Part shown: in pieces, positions 54,518 through 63,728 of the stretch | Layout: every line of letters begins with the position of its first letter | Position numbering within the stretch: the first letter of the stretch is position 1 | Assembly (NCBI GenBank): GCA_015686845.1 | Contig: JADPRS010000002.1 | Location: 62,001-126,000 of the forward strand | Direction of reading: 5' to 3' | Source of the DNA: Lutibacter sp. B2 | Lineage (GTDB): Bacteria > Bacillota > Clostridia > Peptostreptococcales > Thermotaleaceae | Length of the DNA stretch: 64,000 nt | Position numbers and translations under genes: made by a program | The notes under the pieces: generated by a model | Seen by the model: the letters and a program-made list of their open reading frames with translations, nothing else | Databases searched by the model: none | What the model was told of the DNA's origin: nothing

Positions 54518-55294
54518 CTAAACATGTTTTCTCATATGTTTTAATGCTGTTTTTTCTAAACGAGATACTTGAGCTTGAGAAATGCCAATTTCTTCAGCTA
54601 CCTCCATCTGTGTTCGTCCTTTAAAAAATCGAAGGGTTAAAATATGTTTTTCTCTATCATTTAATTTCCTAAGAGCCTCTCTAAGTGCAATACCTTCTAA
54701 CCAGGATTCATCTTCACTTTTTTCATCACTTACTTGATCCATAACAAAAATAGCATCTCCACTATCATGATAAATTGGTTCAAACAATGATATAGGATCT
54801 TGAATTGCATCTAGCGCAAATACGACTTCTTCTCGGTTAACATTTAATTCCTTTGCTATTTCTGCTACGGTAGGCTCCTTTGAGTGTTTATTAATTAGGT
54901 GATCTCTTATTTGTAGTGCCTTATAAGCTGTATCTCTTAAAGACCTACTTACACGAATTGAATTATTATCTCGTAAATATCGTCTTATTTCTCCTATAAT
55001 CATAGGTACAGCATATGTAGAAAATTTTACATTATGACTTAAATCAAAATTATCAATGGCTTTAATCAATCCAATACATCCTATCTGAAATAAATCATCT
55101 ACATGTTCTCCTCTATTATTAAACCTTTGTATCACGCTTAATACTAATCTTAGGTTTCCTTGGATAAACTCTTCTCTTGCAGACAAATCTCCTTGGTAAA
55201 TTCTTTCAAAAAGTTTTACCATTTGCTTATTGGTAAGCACAGGTAGCTTAGCTGTATTAACTCCACAGATTTCTACTTTATTAATATGCATCAT
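54518..55294 (-). CDS. sigG: RNA polymerase sporulation sigma factor SigG
   Basis: Late forespore sigma factor. The 258 residues begin MMHINKVEICGVNTAKLPVL; VNTAKLPVL resembles the SigG N-terminus rather than SigF. Region 2 has DDLFQIGCIGLIKAIDNF and KFSTYAVPMIIGEIRRYLRD; region 4 has RTQMEVAEEIGISQAQVSRLEK. It lies downstream of sigE, the spoIIGA-sigE-sigG order. A sigma-F-type promoter at 55338-55367 lies in the 154-base gap. Confidence 0.95.
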   Translation of the reverse strand: MMHINKVEICGVNTAKLPVLTNKQMVKLFERIYQGDLSAREEFIQGNLRLVLSVIQRFNNRGEHVDDLFQIGCIGLIKAIDNFDLSHNVKFSTYAVPMIIGEIRRYLRDNNSIRVSRSLRDTAYKALQIRDHLINKHSKEPTVAEIAKELNVNREEVVFALDAIQDPISLFEPIYHDSGDAIFVMDQVSDEKSEDESWLEGIALREALRKLNDREKHILTLRFFKGRTQMEVAEEIGISQAQVSRLEKTALKHMRKHV

Positions 55295-55337
55295 ATATTC
55301 CTCCGATTCTATGGATTATTGTCCCCTTACTTAATAA

Positions 55338-55367
55338 AATTATTGCCTCAACATTTTTTCTTTATAC
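55338..55367 (-). promoter_or_regulatory. Sigma-F-type promoter of sigG
   Basis: -35 GTATA (55367-55363), a 15-base spacer and -10 GGCAATAATT (55347-55338), fitting the sigma-F/G pattern GYATA n15 GGnnAnAnT. It ends 43 bases before the sigG ATG, as expected for sigma-F-dependent spoIIIG. Confidence 0.65.
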
Positions 55368-55431
55368 ACCTATATTTAAATACATGGACAAAATCCAAAA
55401 TTTACATTGCCCATTATTTTCCAAAATAAAA

Positions 55432-55450
55432 AGACAGCTATTAGCTGTCT
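55432..55450 (-). terminator. Intrinsic terminator of sigE
   Basis: An 8-bp stem AGACAGCT/AGCTGTCT with loop ATT (AAT on the minus strand) followed by TTTTTATTTT on the minus strand; overlaps the sigE stop. It separates sigE from sigG transcription. Confidence 0.85.
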
Positions 55451-56183
55451 ATGTGATCCTCTGTATTTCTTTTTTTAACCTTGAAATAATTCTTTTTTCT
55501 AATCTTGAAATATACGATTGAGATATACCTAATAAATCCGCAACTTCTTTTTGTGTTTTTTCTTCTCCATTTTTAAGACCAAACCTTAATTCCATGATTT
55601 TCTTCTCTCTATTGGATAGTTTTTTTAATACAATATCTAATAGTTCTCTATCTACCTCTTCTTCTAAAAGTTTATATATAATATCATTATCTGTTCCTAA
55701 TATATCTGAGAGCAAAAGTTCATTGCCATCCCAATCTATATTTAATGGTTCATCAAAAGAAATTTCTGATTTAGCTTTATTATTTCTTCTTAAATACATT
55801 AAAATTTCATTTTCTATACATCTGGATGCATATGTAGCTAGCTTTATCTTTTTACTCGGGTCAAAAGTATTTACTGCTTTTATTAAACCAATAGTCCCTA
55901 TTGAAATCAAATCTTCCACACCAATACCTGTATTTTCAAACTTTCTTGCTATATAGACTACCAATCTTAAATTTCGCTCAATTAAAATTGTCCTGATTCT
56001 TCCATCATCTTCACCTAATCCATCCAAAAGTGCTAACTCTTCTTCTGCTTTAAGGGGAGGGGGCAGTGCCTCACTTCCCCCAATATAAAATATCTCTTTT
56101 ATATTTTTTAGTTTAAACTGCTTAAGTATTTTTTCTATAAACATCATGTATTTTAATTTAAGCTTTTTCATAACTTTTACCAT
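55449..56183 (-). CDS. sigE: RNA polymerase sporulation sigma factor SigE (pro-sigma-E)
   Basis: Early mother-cell sigma factor made as an inactive precursor cleaved by SpoIIGA. The N-terminal pro-region ([20 protein letters not shown], about 30 residues) precedes the [14 protein letters not shown] junction typical of SigE. Region 2 shows [19 protein letters not shown] and region 4 ends in [20 protein letters not shown]. The ATG at 56183 is 7 bases from GGGAGG; 244 residues. Confidence 0.96.
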   Translation of the reverse strand: MVKVMKKLKLKYMMFIEKILKQFKLKNIKEIFYIGGSEALPPPLKAEEELALLDGLGEDDGRIRTILIERNLRLVVYIARKFENTGIGVEDLISIGTIGLIKAVNTFDPSKKIKLATYASRCIENEILMYLRRNNKAKSEISFDEPLNIDWDGNELLLSDILGTDNDIIYKLLEEEVDRELLDIVLKKLSNREKKIMELRFGLKNGEEKTQKEVADLLGISQSYISRLEKRIISRLKKEIQRIT

Positions 56184-56212
56184 GTTCACGCCTCCCGTTA
56201 GATGTTTAACCC

Positions 56213-57100
56213 TTATTGTAATACATCAGGATGTAATAAAGCACTGTAATCTCCGTTTCTAGATAAAGTTTTTTCATATATACCAATGATTATATTTTGT
56301 ACACATTTTTGATCTTCTACTTGTACTTGATCTGGTTTAAATCCTATTAAAATTCCATTTTCTTTCCCTAATGATTTAAAAGGAATAACTCTTAATCTAT
56401 TTACCCAGCCTGATGTTTGAGCCATTTTTGATATAGCTTCAAAATTTATATTGTTTGCATTGTCAAACACATCTTGAATTTCTAATGGTAATAAATCTTT
56501 AATAGCCTTATATTCTACAATAATTACTGGAGATTTAGATAATGGATCTTCTAGCGCATTCCCCGTATCTATAAGTGCTTTTAGATTACTGATGTGATTT
56601 TCAACCTCAATAGATATTGGAATATAAATTTTATCTCTCGAAACTTTAACTTGAATATATTCCCAACAAAATCGAATTAAAATATATGCAGTAATACCTG
56701 AATAAATTAATAACTTCATAGTAAAATTCCCTGTGTAAAATATTCCATTGCTTACCAAACCTTCAAAATCAGTAAAATAAAACAATGCAAAGGCTACTCC
56801 TCCAAATGTAAAAGATATCAGATAAAATATGCCCATTAGTTTAAAAAAATCTTTGAATTTATATGGCATGAATGTAATTACTATTATGAATATTGAGACA
56901 ATAATTTTCATTAAAAACGAGTACATAAAATTTAGAAAAGGGAAAAAAAATACAAAGGCATAGCAAGCTCCTATTATGGCACCAATCCAGATTCTGTACT
57001 TAGGTACCTTACTTTTACTAAAATAGCACGTCAAATGTAAAATCAACCAATTCATGAGCAAATTTTCTAAAAAGAGATATTCTGCATAAACTTCAAACAT
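56213..57100 (-). CDS. spoIIGA: Sigma-E processing peptidase SpoIIGA
   Basis: Septum-embedded aspartic protease that activates pro-sigma-E. The N-terminal half has about five membrane helices (residues 5-155), the C-terminal half carries the catalytic motif [14 protein letters not shown] near 190. The ATG at 57100 lies 7 bases after GGAGG; the ATG at 57106 is too close. It precedes sigE by 29 bases. Confidence 0.95.
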   Translation of the reverse strand: MFEVYAEYLFLENLLMNWLILHLTCYFSKSKVPKYRIWIGAIIGACYAFVFFFPFLNFMYSFLMKIIVSIFIIVITFMPYKFKDFFKLMGIFYLISFTFGGVAFALFYFTDFEGLVSNGIFYTGNFTMKLLIYSGITAYILIRFCWEYIQVKVSRDKIYIPISIEVENHISNLKALIDTGNALEDPLSKSPVIIVEYKAIKDLLPLEIQDVFDNANNINFEAISKMAQTSGWVNRLRVIPFKSLGKENGILIGFKPDQVQVEDQKCVQNIIIGIYEKTLSRNGDYSALLHPDVLQ

Positions 57101-57170
57101 ATACATTCCTCCGTTTGAGCAATATTAATACTCACTAAACACATATTTATTTGTCCCATGACTTATATTC

Positions 57171-57203
57171 ATTATATAGTATTTGTTTTCAAAATTTTGT
57201 CAT
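57171..57203 (-). promoter_or_regulatory. SpoIIG-like promoter with 21-base spacer
   Basis: -35 ATGACA (57203-57198), a 21-base spacer and -10 TATAAT (57176-57171), upstream of spoIIGA. The known Bacillus spoIIG promoter also has an unusually long spacer and needs Spo0A-P. Here TTCGACT (57217-57211) lies just upstream of the -35 and matches 6 of 7 bases of the Spo0A box complement. Confidence 0.5.
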
Positions 57204-57210
57204 ACTACGT

Positions 57211-57217
57211 AGTCGAA
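57211..57217 (-). promoter_or_regulatory. Spo0A box (6/7) upstream of spoIIGA
   Basis: AGTCGAA on the plus strand against the TGTCGAA consensus, 8 bases upstream of the -35 at 57203-57198. Confidence 0.4.
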
Positions 57218-57255
57218 ATGCTACTATTTCTAAAAAAAAGTTCCATGATATGACA

Positions 57256-57281
57256 AAAGATCACTTAAATAAGTGACCTTT
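57256..57281 (-). terminator. Intrinsic terminator of ftsZ
   Basis: An 11-bp stem AAAGGTCACTT/AAGTGATCTTT (one G-T pair) with loop ATTT and a short T-rich tail on the minus strand. Confidence 0.75.
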
Positions 57282-57286
57282 CTAAT

Positions 57287-58372
57287 CTATCTTCTTCTTC
57301 TTAAAAAAGTAGGAATATCTAAATCATTCTTAAGTTCTTCCTCTTGAGGTTCTTCCTCTTTCTTCTGTTGCTCACCCTCATCTTTATCTTTTTTTATAAC
57401 TTTTTTTATAGGTTCTATACCATTTTCAAATCCTGTTGCAATAACAGTAATAACTAATTCATCTTTTAATGATTCGTCAATAACTGCTCCAAAAATAATA
57501 TTTGCATCTGGATCTGCTGCTTGTGATACTAACTCTGCAGCCTCATTTACTTCAAATAATCCTAAATTTGAGCCTCCTGTAATATTTAACAATACGCCTT
57601 TTGCTCCTTGAATAGAAGTCTCCAACAATGGACTTTGAATAGCTTGTTTAGCTGCTTCAACAGCTCTATTTTCTCCACTAGCCATTCCTACGCCCATGTG
57701 GGCTAACCCTTGTTCAACCATAATTGTCTTTACATCTGCAAAGTCTAGATTTACTAATCCTGGTACAGCAATTAAATCTGAAATACCTTGCACACCTTGC
57801 TTTAAAACATCATCAGCAATTTTAAAAGCCTCCATAATAGATGTCTTTTTCTCTATTACCTGAAGTAATCTATCATTTGGAATCGTTACTAAAGTATCTA
57901 CCTTTTCTTTTAAATCCTTTATACCTTTTTCTGCATGTTGCATTCTTCTTTTTCCTTCAAAAGTAAAAGGTTTCGTTACAACGCCAACTGTTAATATACC
58001 CATTTCTTTTGCAATTTGTGCAACAACCGGGGCAGCTCCAGTTCCTGTTCCGCCTCCCATTCCTGCAGTTACAAATACCATATCTGCTCCTTGTAATGCT
58101 TTGCAAATATCTTCTTTGCTTTCTTCTGCAGCTTTCCTTCCAATGTCAGGGTTAGCACCAGCACCTAATCCCCTTGTTAATTTGTCTCCAATTTGAATTC
58201 TATGTTCTGCTTTAGATGTAAATAAAGCCTGCTTGTCCGTATTTATGGCTATAAATTCAACGCCCTGTAATTGAGATTCAATCATTCTATTAACAGCGTT
58301 ATTCCCTCCGCCTCCAACTCCTATAACTTTAATCTGAGCAAATTGCTCTATATCTACATCAAACTCTAACAT
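57287..58372 (-). CDS. ftsZ: Cell division GTPase FtsZ
   Basis: Tubulin-like GTPase forming the division ring. Visible: [13 protein letters not shown] at the N-terminus, the tubulin signature [10 protein letters not shown] near 105-114, [11 protein letters not shown] and a charged linker ending in the conserved [12 protein letters not shown] tail that binds SepF/FtsA. The ATG at 58372 is 7 bases from GGAGG; an in-frame TTG at 58375 is adjacent. 361 residues. Confidence 0.98.
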   Translation of the reverse strand: MLEFDVDIEQFAQIKVIGVGGGGNNAVNRMIESQLQGVEFIAINTDKQALFTSKAEHRIQIGDKLTRGLGAGANPDIGRKAAEESKEDICKALQGADMVFVTAGMGGGTGTGAAPVVAQIAKEMGILTVGVVTKPFTFEGKRRMQHAEKGIKDLKEKVDTLVTIPNDRLLQVIEKKTSIMEAFKIADDVLKQGVQGISDLIAVPGLVNLDFADVKTIMVEQGLAHMGVGMASGENRAVEAAKQAIQSPLLETSIQGAKGVLLNITGGSNLGLFEVNEAAELVSQAADPDANIIFGAVIDESLKDELVITVIATGFENGIEPIKKVIKKDKDEGEQQKKEEEPQEEELKNDLDIPTFLRRRR

Positions 58373-58585
58373 CAAACTTCCTCCTCCTTTAGCTATGACT
58401 ATACTACACAGCCTACAAATACATTTTAATATTCTTTTTTATGTTTTAATTATGTTTAGTAGGTAAAAGTTCTATTTTACACTTATTTTTTCACTAATTT
58501 ATCTCCCTACCTTTACTATTTCTTCATTTCACTATATGTAAATTCAACGCATAATTTAAATATCCTCTTTTTTTTACCAAAAACA

Positions 58586-58936
58586 TTACTTTTGTCTCAT
58601 TTTTTCGATAAAACATCTTCTCAATATTGCAAAGTTTTGGAATAGTCTCCCACCAAAGGTAAATATTGCAGCATAATATAAGGGTACTCCAAGTCGATCT
58701 CCAATGTAAGCAAGCATTCCTGCTAAAATTGCATTTCCAAAAAATCCAGATACAAAAATAAGTGTGTGAAATTTTTCTTGAACATATGCCCTTAGCCCAC
58801 CAAAAACTGAATCTAATGCTGCTAAAATCCCAACAGATATATATAATGAATAGGAAGTAGGATATGTAACAGGAATATACAAACCTACAAACACTCCTAT
58901 CATTAAACCTATTATAGCTATATACAATCTACTCAC
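58586..58936 (-). CDS. sbp: Small basic protein (DUF1290/sbp family)
   Basis: A 116-residue membrane protein with three to four hydrophobic segments and the conserved LAALDSVFGGLRAYVQEKF and GRLFQNFAILRR. The family sits between DUF881 genes and ftsZ or ftsA in many Firmicutes; function unknown. Its ATG overlaps the end of the upstream DUF881 gene by 8 bases. The 213 bases to ftsZ hold no other gene and no clear promoter that I could identify. Confidence 0.88.
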   Translation of the reverse strand: MSRLYIAIIGLMIGVFVGLYIPVTYPTSYSLYISVGILAALDSVFGGLRAYVQEKFHTLIFVSGFFGNAILAGMLAYIGDRLGVPLYYAAIFTFGGRLFQNFAILRRCFIEKMRQK

Positions 58937-59654
58937 CTTCTTCTAATGATTTTGAATATCTAATATTTATTTTTTCAGAATATCTAGGTATATTTATATA
59001 TGAAGCAATATTAACCTCAACATAAAGATCATAGTATTCTTTTAGGAAAGTCCCATTTGCTTCTGGTGCAATAAGTGCTGCCTCTAATACCTTCGGCGCG
59101 CCAATTGCTTTTATAATAAATGGCTGAGCAAAAAATTGATCATTGATTCTCACACTATGTCCTGCACAACTTAATTCGCTACTAGCTAATAATCGTTGTC
59201 CATTGATAGATATTGCTTCTGCTCCTGCCTCCTTAAGATCATTAATCAACATTAACACGTATATATCATGTACTAAAATATCATTTGGATCTTCTCCTTC
59301 ATATAATTCTCTTTTACTATCATCTAATGTAAGAATAATACCTGGTCCTTCTAAATCAGAAAAACCTGCAATCATTTTTTGCTTTTTAAGTTCAACTGAT
59401 ATGGCGTCCTTAAATTTTCCATCTTTTTCTTTAATTTTCTCATATGCTAAAATACGTTGATTTCTCTCTCTAATAATCTCTTTTAAATTGTCAACTTCTT
59501 TTTTTTCACTTTCTATAGATACCTTATACTCATGGATTACTTTTAATGGTACGTATGAATAGATATCTTTAACATTTTTAAACTGTAGAGAAATCAAAAC
59601 ACCCAATAAAATAGCAATTATCAAAATATTAAATTTCCATATACTATACTTCAT
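58929..59654 (-). CDS. DUF881 family protein (first copy next to sbp)
   Basis: A 241-residue DUF881 protein: one N-terminal membrane helix (FNILIIAILLGVLISLQF), a coiled coil (KVSIESEKKEVDNLKEIIRE) and an extracytoplasmic domain with GPGIILTLDDSK, LKEAGAEAISINGQRLLASS and IKAIGAPKVLEAAL. Family function unknown; linked to division clusters. About 14 bases after its paralogue at 59668-60405. Confidence 0.87.
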   Translation of the reverse strand: MKYSIWKFNILIIAILLGVLISLQFKNVKDIYSYVPLKVIHEYKVSIESEKKEVDNLKEIIRERNQRILAYEKIKEKDGKFKDAISVELKKQKMIAGFSDLEGPGIILTLDDSKRELYEGEDPNDILVHDIYVLMLINDLKEAGAEAISINGQRLLASSELSCAGHSVRINDQFFAQPFIIKAIGAPKVLEAALIAPEANGTFLKEYYDLYVEVNIASYINIPRYSEKINIRYSKSLEEGE

Positions 59655-59667
59655 GCATTCACCTCAA

Positions 59668-60405
59668 TTATTGTTGTTGTTCTTCTACAGGCTTAGCATA
59701 TCTAAATTTTATCACTTCATTATATCTTGGTATATTTATTTCATCTTGTTTTTTAACAGACACTTGAAGATTATACCTATCACTTCTCATTTGTTCAACA
59801 ATACCAAATCGAATATTCAAAACAGAAGCAAGTGTATCCGAATTCCCTATAGCCTTTATAACAAATGGTGGTGCTGTAGGTACTGAATTAATATTCACAT
59901 TGCTTCCAGCAAGACTAATTTCCGTACGAGAAACAAATCTTTGTTCATTTATAGATATCGCTTCTGCTCCTGCATCATTTAATTTATTTATTAAACTAAG
60001 TAGTAAATCATAATTATACATAATCACACTTACATCTAATGGAAACTGAGGATCCATTAGAGGATCGTCAACTACTACCACTACCCCTGATCCTTTTACA
60101 GGTCTCACCCCAGAAATAACTTTATATTTTTCAAGCTCTGAACTAATATTTTTTACCAAAACATCTTCTTTCGACTCTGCTTCTTCTATTTCTTTAATTT
60201 TACCTTCAAGTGCATTAACCTCACTTATTAGAGCCTGTTTTTCTTCTCTAGTCTTTTTTAACTCAGCAGCTAGTTCTTGTGCTTTTTGTCCAGATCCAAT
60301 TCCTTGTAAATAATTATTTTGAACAGTGCGAAACTGCAATGTGATTACGATTCCTAAAATAACACATACAATCCCAATTGCTAGTTGCGCTTTACCATCT
60401 TTCAT
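59668..60405 (-). CDS. DUF881 family protein (second copy)
   Basis: A 245-residue paralogue of the neighbouring gene with the same plan: helix (LAIGIVCVILGIVITLQF), coiled coil (ELAAELKKTREEKQALISEV) and domain with GSGVVVVVDDP, LNDAGAEAISINEQRFVSRT and IKAIGNSDTLASVL. The tandem pair suggests duplication or hetero-oligomerisation. Between ftsQ and the first DUF881 copy. Confidence 0.87.
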   Translation of the reverse strand: MKDGKAQLAIGIVCVILGIVITLQFRTVQNNYLQGIGSGQKAQELAAELKKTREEKQALISEVNALEGKIKEIEEAESKEDVLVKNISSELEKYKVISGVRPVKGSGVVVVVDDPLMDPQFPLDVSVIMYNYDLLLSLINKLNDAGAEAISINEQRFVSRTEISLAGSNVNINSVPTAPPFVIKAIGNSDTLASVLNIRFGIVEQMRSDRYNLQVSVKKQDEINIPRYNEVIKFRYAKPVEEQQQ

Positions 60406-60416
60406 TCTTCATCCTC

Positions 60417-61166
60417 CTATTCTATAGGCCTATAGGTGGGATATCCATTATGGCTCATATCAATAATACCTCTCGTAATTTCTCTTTGTTCTAAATCTTT
60501 CAGCATATTCTTTACAAAAATTAAGCGATAATCTAAATTTTCCGAGGGTCCTATTTTACATATTAAATCATCCGTCAACTTAATGATAATATTATTTTTT
60601 TCTGATACATTTACCTCTTTTATAGATATCCCTATAGAATTCATCCCCTTAATTATTTCTAATGCTTTATTGAATTCCTCTCCATTTTTAGTATTTAATT
60701 TTTCTCCTTCTATACATTGTTGAAACTCTACCCCAGATATTATTTTAAACATTTCAGAATCTAACGAAGATCGTAAGACGGTTCCTTCATTATCAATAAT
60801 TAAATACGTATCTATAAAAGATATAGCAGCTTCTTCTATTCTTTCATCAATTTGAATAATAATTTTATTAGGCATTTTTCTTTTGACTACTACATCCTTT
60901 ATATAGGGATTAGATCGTAAATTTTTCTTAATATTTTCAATTTTCTCCTTTAAGATATGATTTTTGATTGTAATCCCTGATTCTTCAATTATATCACTTT
61001 TCTTTAATTTATGGTTACCATAAACTTCAACAAATTTTACGGTAAATATATCCGTTTTAAAAAAAACAATAAATGCTACAATACTTGTTAATATCATAAT
61101 GGCTATAATCACATGGACATTTTTCTTTTTTACATTCATCTGTACACTTTGTTTTATTATACTCAT
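60417..61166 (-). CDS. ftsQ: Cell division protein FtsQ/DivIB
   Basis: Bitopic division protein linking divisome assembly to septal wall synthesis. A cytoplasmic basic stretch, one helix (VIIAIMILTSIVAFIVFF), then a POTRA domain (VKFVEVYGNHKLKKSDIIEES) and a beta domain. 249 residues. It follows murA, the murG-murA-ftsQ order. Confidence 0.92.
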   Translation of the reverse strand: MSIIKQSVQMNVKKKNVHVIIAIMILTSIVAFIVFFKTDIFTVKFVEVYGNHKLKKSDIIEESGITIKNHILKEKIENIKKNLRSNPYIKDVVVKRKMPNKIIIQIDERIEEAAISFIDTYLIIDNEGTVLRSSLDSEMFKIISGVEFQQCIEGEKLNTKNGEEFNKALEIIKGMNSIGISIKEVNVSEKNNIIIKLTDDLICKIGPSENLDYRLIFVKNMLKDLEQREITRGIIDMSHNGYPTYRPIE

Positions 61167-61209
61167 TCCTTATCATCCTAAGTAGGTTTATTCTTTTTTT
61201 ATTTATTAA

Positions 61210-61227
61210 AAGCAGCAAAAGCTGCTT
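61210..61227 (-). terminator. Weak terminator-like hairpin after murA
   Basis: A 7-bp stem AAGCAGC/GCTGCTT with a 4-base loop and a moderately T-rich tail (TTAATAAATAAAAA) on the minus strand. It may give partial termination before ftsQ. Confidence 0.55.
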
Positions 61228-61228
61228 C

Positions 61229-62482
61229 CTAATTCATTCTGTATACCTCTGCTCCTAATTTCCGTAGCATTTTATCTATCATATCATATCCTCTATCAAT
61301 ATGCTTTAAATTATTAACAATTGTAACGCCTTCCGCAGTAAGTCCTGCTAAGACTAAAGCTGCTCCGCCTCTCAAATCTTTTGCCGTAACATTTGCACCC
61401 GTAAGCCTTTTCACTCCTTGCACTACAGCAACTCTTCCATCAACTTTGATTTTGGCTCCCATCCTAATTAACTCATCTACATGCTTATATCTATTTTCAA
61501 ATACAGTTTCAGTAATAATACTTGTTCCTTGTGCAATGGTCATTAAAGACATAAACTGTGCTTGCATATCTGTTGGAAATCCTGGATATGGTAAAGTTTT
61601 CGTTACCTCAATTGCATTGAATTTTCGTGTTGATTTTAGTTTTAGCGAATTACCTTCTTCTATAAGCATACATCCAGCTTCCCTTATCTTTGATATTACG
61701 GGCTTAATGTGCTCTACCATTACATTCTTCAGTATGATTTCTCCTCCTGCAATTGCACCTGCCACTAACATAGTACCTGCAACAATTCTATCTGGCATAA
61801 CTCTATGCTCTACTCCACTGAGCTTCTGTACACCTTCTATTATAATTTGACTTGTACCAGCACCCTTAATTTTTGCCCCCATTTTATTTAAATAGTTTTG
61901 CAAATCAACAATTTCCGGTTCTTTTGCAGAATTCCTTATTCTCGTTGTCCCTTTTGCCATAACTGCAATGAGCATTGCATTTTCAGTAGCACCAACACTT
62001 GGATAATCTAAATTAATTTCCGTTCCCTTTAAATCTATCACTTCACACTCTAAAAAACCATGGGCCTCTTTTATTTCTACACCTAATTGTCTTAACGCTT
62101 TCAAATGTAAATCAATAGGTCTAGGCCCTATTTCGCATCCCCCTGGATAACTTATTTTAATTTTTCCACATCTAGCTAACATAGGTCCCATCAAGAAAAT
62201 AGAAGACCTCATTTCTCTTACTAAATCCTCTGGTATTTCATGTGATGAGAGTACACTTGAATCTACACGCATCATTGAATTATTAAATTCCACCTTACAA
62301 CCAATAGCTCTTAATATCTCAATCATTGCGTCTACATCACTAAGTCTAGGACAATCAAATAATATATTTTCTCCTGCATTCATTAGAGTAGCAGCTAATA
62401 TAGGTAATACAGCATTTTTAGCACCACTTATTCTAAGTTCGCCATTTAGTTCATTTCCACCGTTTACAAGAAGTCGGCTCAT
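61229..62482 (-). CDS. murA: UDP-N-acetylglucosamine 1-carboxyvinyltransferase
   Basis: First committed step of peptidoglycan synthesis, target of fosfomycin. The protein starts MSRLLVNGGNELNGELRISG; catalytic Cys in PGGCEIGPRPIDLHL (near 117), and YPGFPTDMQAQFM near 300. The ATG at 62482 follows GGAGGTGG; an in-frame ATG at 62584 would add 34 unrelated residues. 417 residues. Confidence 0.96.
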   Translation of the reverse strand: MSRLLVNGGNELNGELRISGAKNAVLPILAATLMNAGENILFDCPRLSDVDAMIEILRAIGCKVEFNNSMMRVDSSVLSSHEIPEDLVREMRSSIFLMGPMLARCGKIKISYPGGCEIGPRPIDLHLKALRQLGVEIKEAHGFLECEVIDLKGTEINLDYPSVGATENAMLIAVMAKGTTRIRNSAKEPEIVDLQNYLNKMGAKIKGAGTSQIIIEGVQKLSGVEHRVMPDRIVAGTMLVAGAIAGGEIILKNVMVEHIKPVISKIREAGCMLIEEGNSLKLKSTRKFNAIEVTKTLPYPGFPTDMQAQFMSLMTIAQGTSIITETVFENRYKHVDELIRMGAKIKVDGRVAVVQGVKRLTGANVTAKDLRGGAALVLAGLTAEGVTIVNNLKHIDRGYDMIDKMLRKLGAEVYRMN

Positions 62483-62617
62483 ATATTCCACCTCCGAAAT
62501 TTTCACAAATGCAATTGGTACTATATACTGGAATTTTTTTAAGACCCTTCTCTCAATATATAATATATTAATCATTTTATGCATAATTCTCCAAGGTGTT
62601 CACATAAGTAAGCCAAT

Positions 62618-63724
62618 TTATGATTTTAAGATACTTAAAATGTTGGAATAGATAATATCTGTTGCATTTATTTTTTCAAGTTCCTTACTTTTGACTGCCA
62701 TTTCACTAAGTTCATCCCTATTTTTGTTAAATCTGTTTATTAATTTAACGATTTCCTCTCCCGTTAATTCTTTTTCTTTTAGTAATACAGCCGCTCCATT
62801 TTTTTCTAATACTCTTGCATTTAATTCTTGATGATTATTCGTTACATATGGAGAAGGAATCAAAATTGAAGGCAATCCCATGGCTGTAACTTCTGCTAAA
62901 GTAATAGCCCCTGATCTGCATATAACAAAATCAGCAGCACTCATAAATTTTGCCATATCATGAACATATTCTTTTACAATACCATGTTGATTTTGACTAA
63001 AATTACACTGTTTTAATTTTTCTAATACCTTTTTGTAGTGAATACTACCCGTAACATGAATGATTGTAATCTCTTTATTCATCTTTAATTTATTTAAAAC
63101 ATTGATCATAGCATCATTTATTTTTTCTGCTCCTCTACTTCCGCCAAAAGATAGAACTACAAAATTTTGTTCTTCTATTTCTAACTCTTTTCTAGATAAA
63201 TTTTTATCTGTATGAATGAAGTCTTTTCTTACCGGATTTCCCGCCACTACAACTTTATTACTGTGATTAAAATATTCTTTTGACTCATCGAAGCTCACCA
63301 AAATCTTATTAACAAATTTGCTAAGTATTTTATTCGTTACTCCTGGTATAACATTTTGTTCATGAATAATCGTCTTTATATTTAACATAGATGCCACAAA
63401 AACAACTGGTCCACAAACATATCCACCTGTTCCTATAACCAAATCTGGTTTAAAATCTTTAATAATCTTTATTGCATCTTTAATTCCACAAAACAAATCA
63501 AATGCAGACTTAACCGTATCTTTAGATAATCTTCTTTTGAATCCACTTACTGTTATTGTTTTAAATCTATACCCTTCATTAGGCACAAGCTGACTTTCTA
63601 GTCCTTTTTCTGTACCCACAAATAAAATTTGAGCATTCTTAATCTCATCCTTTATCTTATTTGCAATTGCAATTGCTGGGTAAATATGTCCACCTGTGCC
63701 ACCGCCTGTAATTAATACCTTCAT
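62618..63724 (-). CDS. murG: Undecaprenyl-PP-MurNAc-pentapeptide GlcNAc transferase
   Basis: Membrane-associated glycosyltransferase making lipid II. The 368 residues carry GGGTGGHIYPAIAIA at 7-21, GTGGYVCGPVV, HEQNVIPG and SFGGSRGAEKIN, the usual MurG motifs. It starts 4 bases after ftsW/spoVE. A 135-base gap to murA holds no other gene. Confidence 0.97.
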   Translation of the reverse strand: MKVLITGGGTGGHIYPAIAIANKIKDEIKNAQILFVGTEKGLESQLVPNEGYRFKTITVSGFKRRLSKDTVKSAFDLFCGIKDAIKIIKDFKPDLVIGTGGYVCGPVVFVASMLNIKTIIHEQNVIPGVTNKILSKFVNKILVSFDESKEYFNHSNKVVVAGNPVRKDFIHTDKNLSRKELEIEEQNFVVLSFGGSRGAEKINDAMINVLNKLKMNKEITIIHVTGSIHYKKVLEKLKQCNFSQNQHGIVKEYVHDMAKFMSAADFVICRSGAITLAEVTAMGLPSILIPSPYVTNNHQELNARVLEKNGAAVLLKEKELTGEEIVKLINRFNKNRDELSEMAVKSKELEKINATDIIYSNILSILKS

Positions 63725-63728
63725 TACT

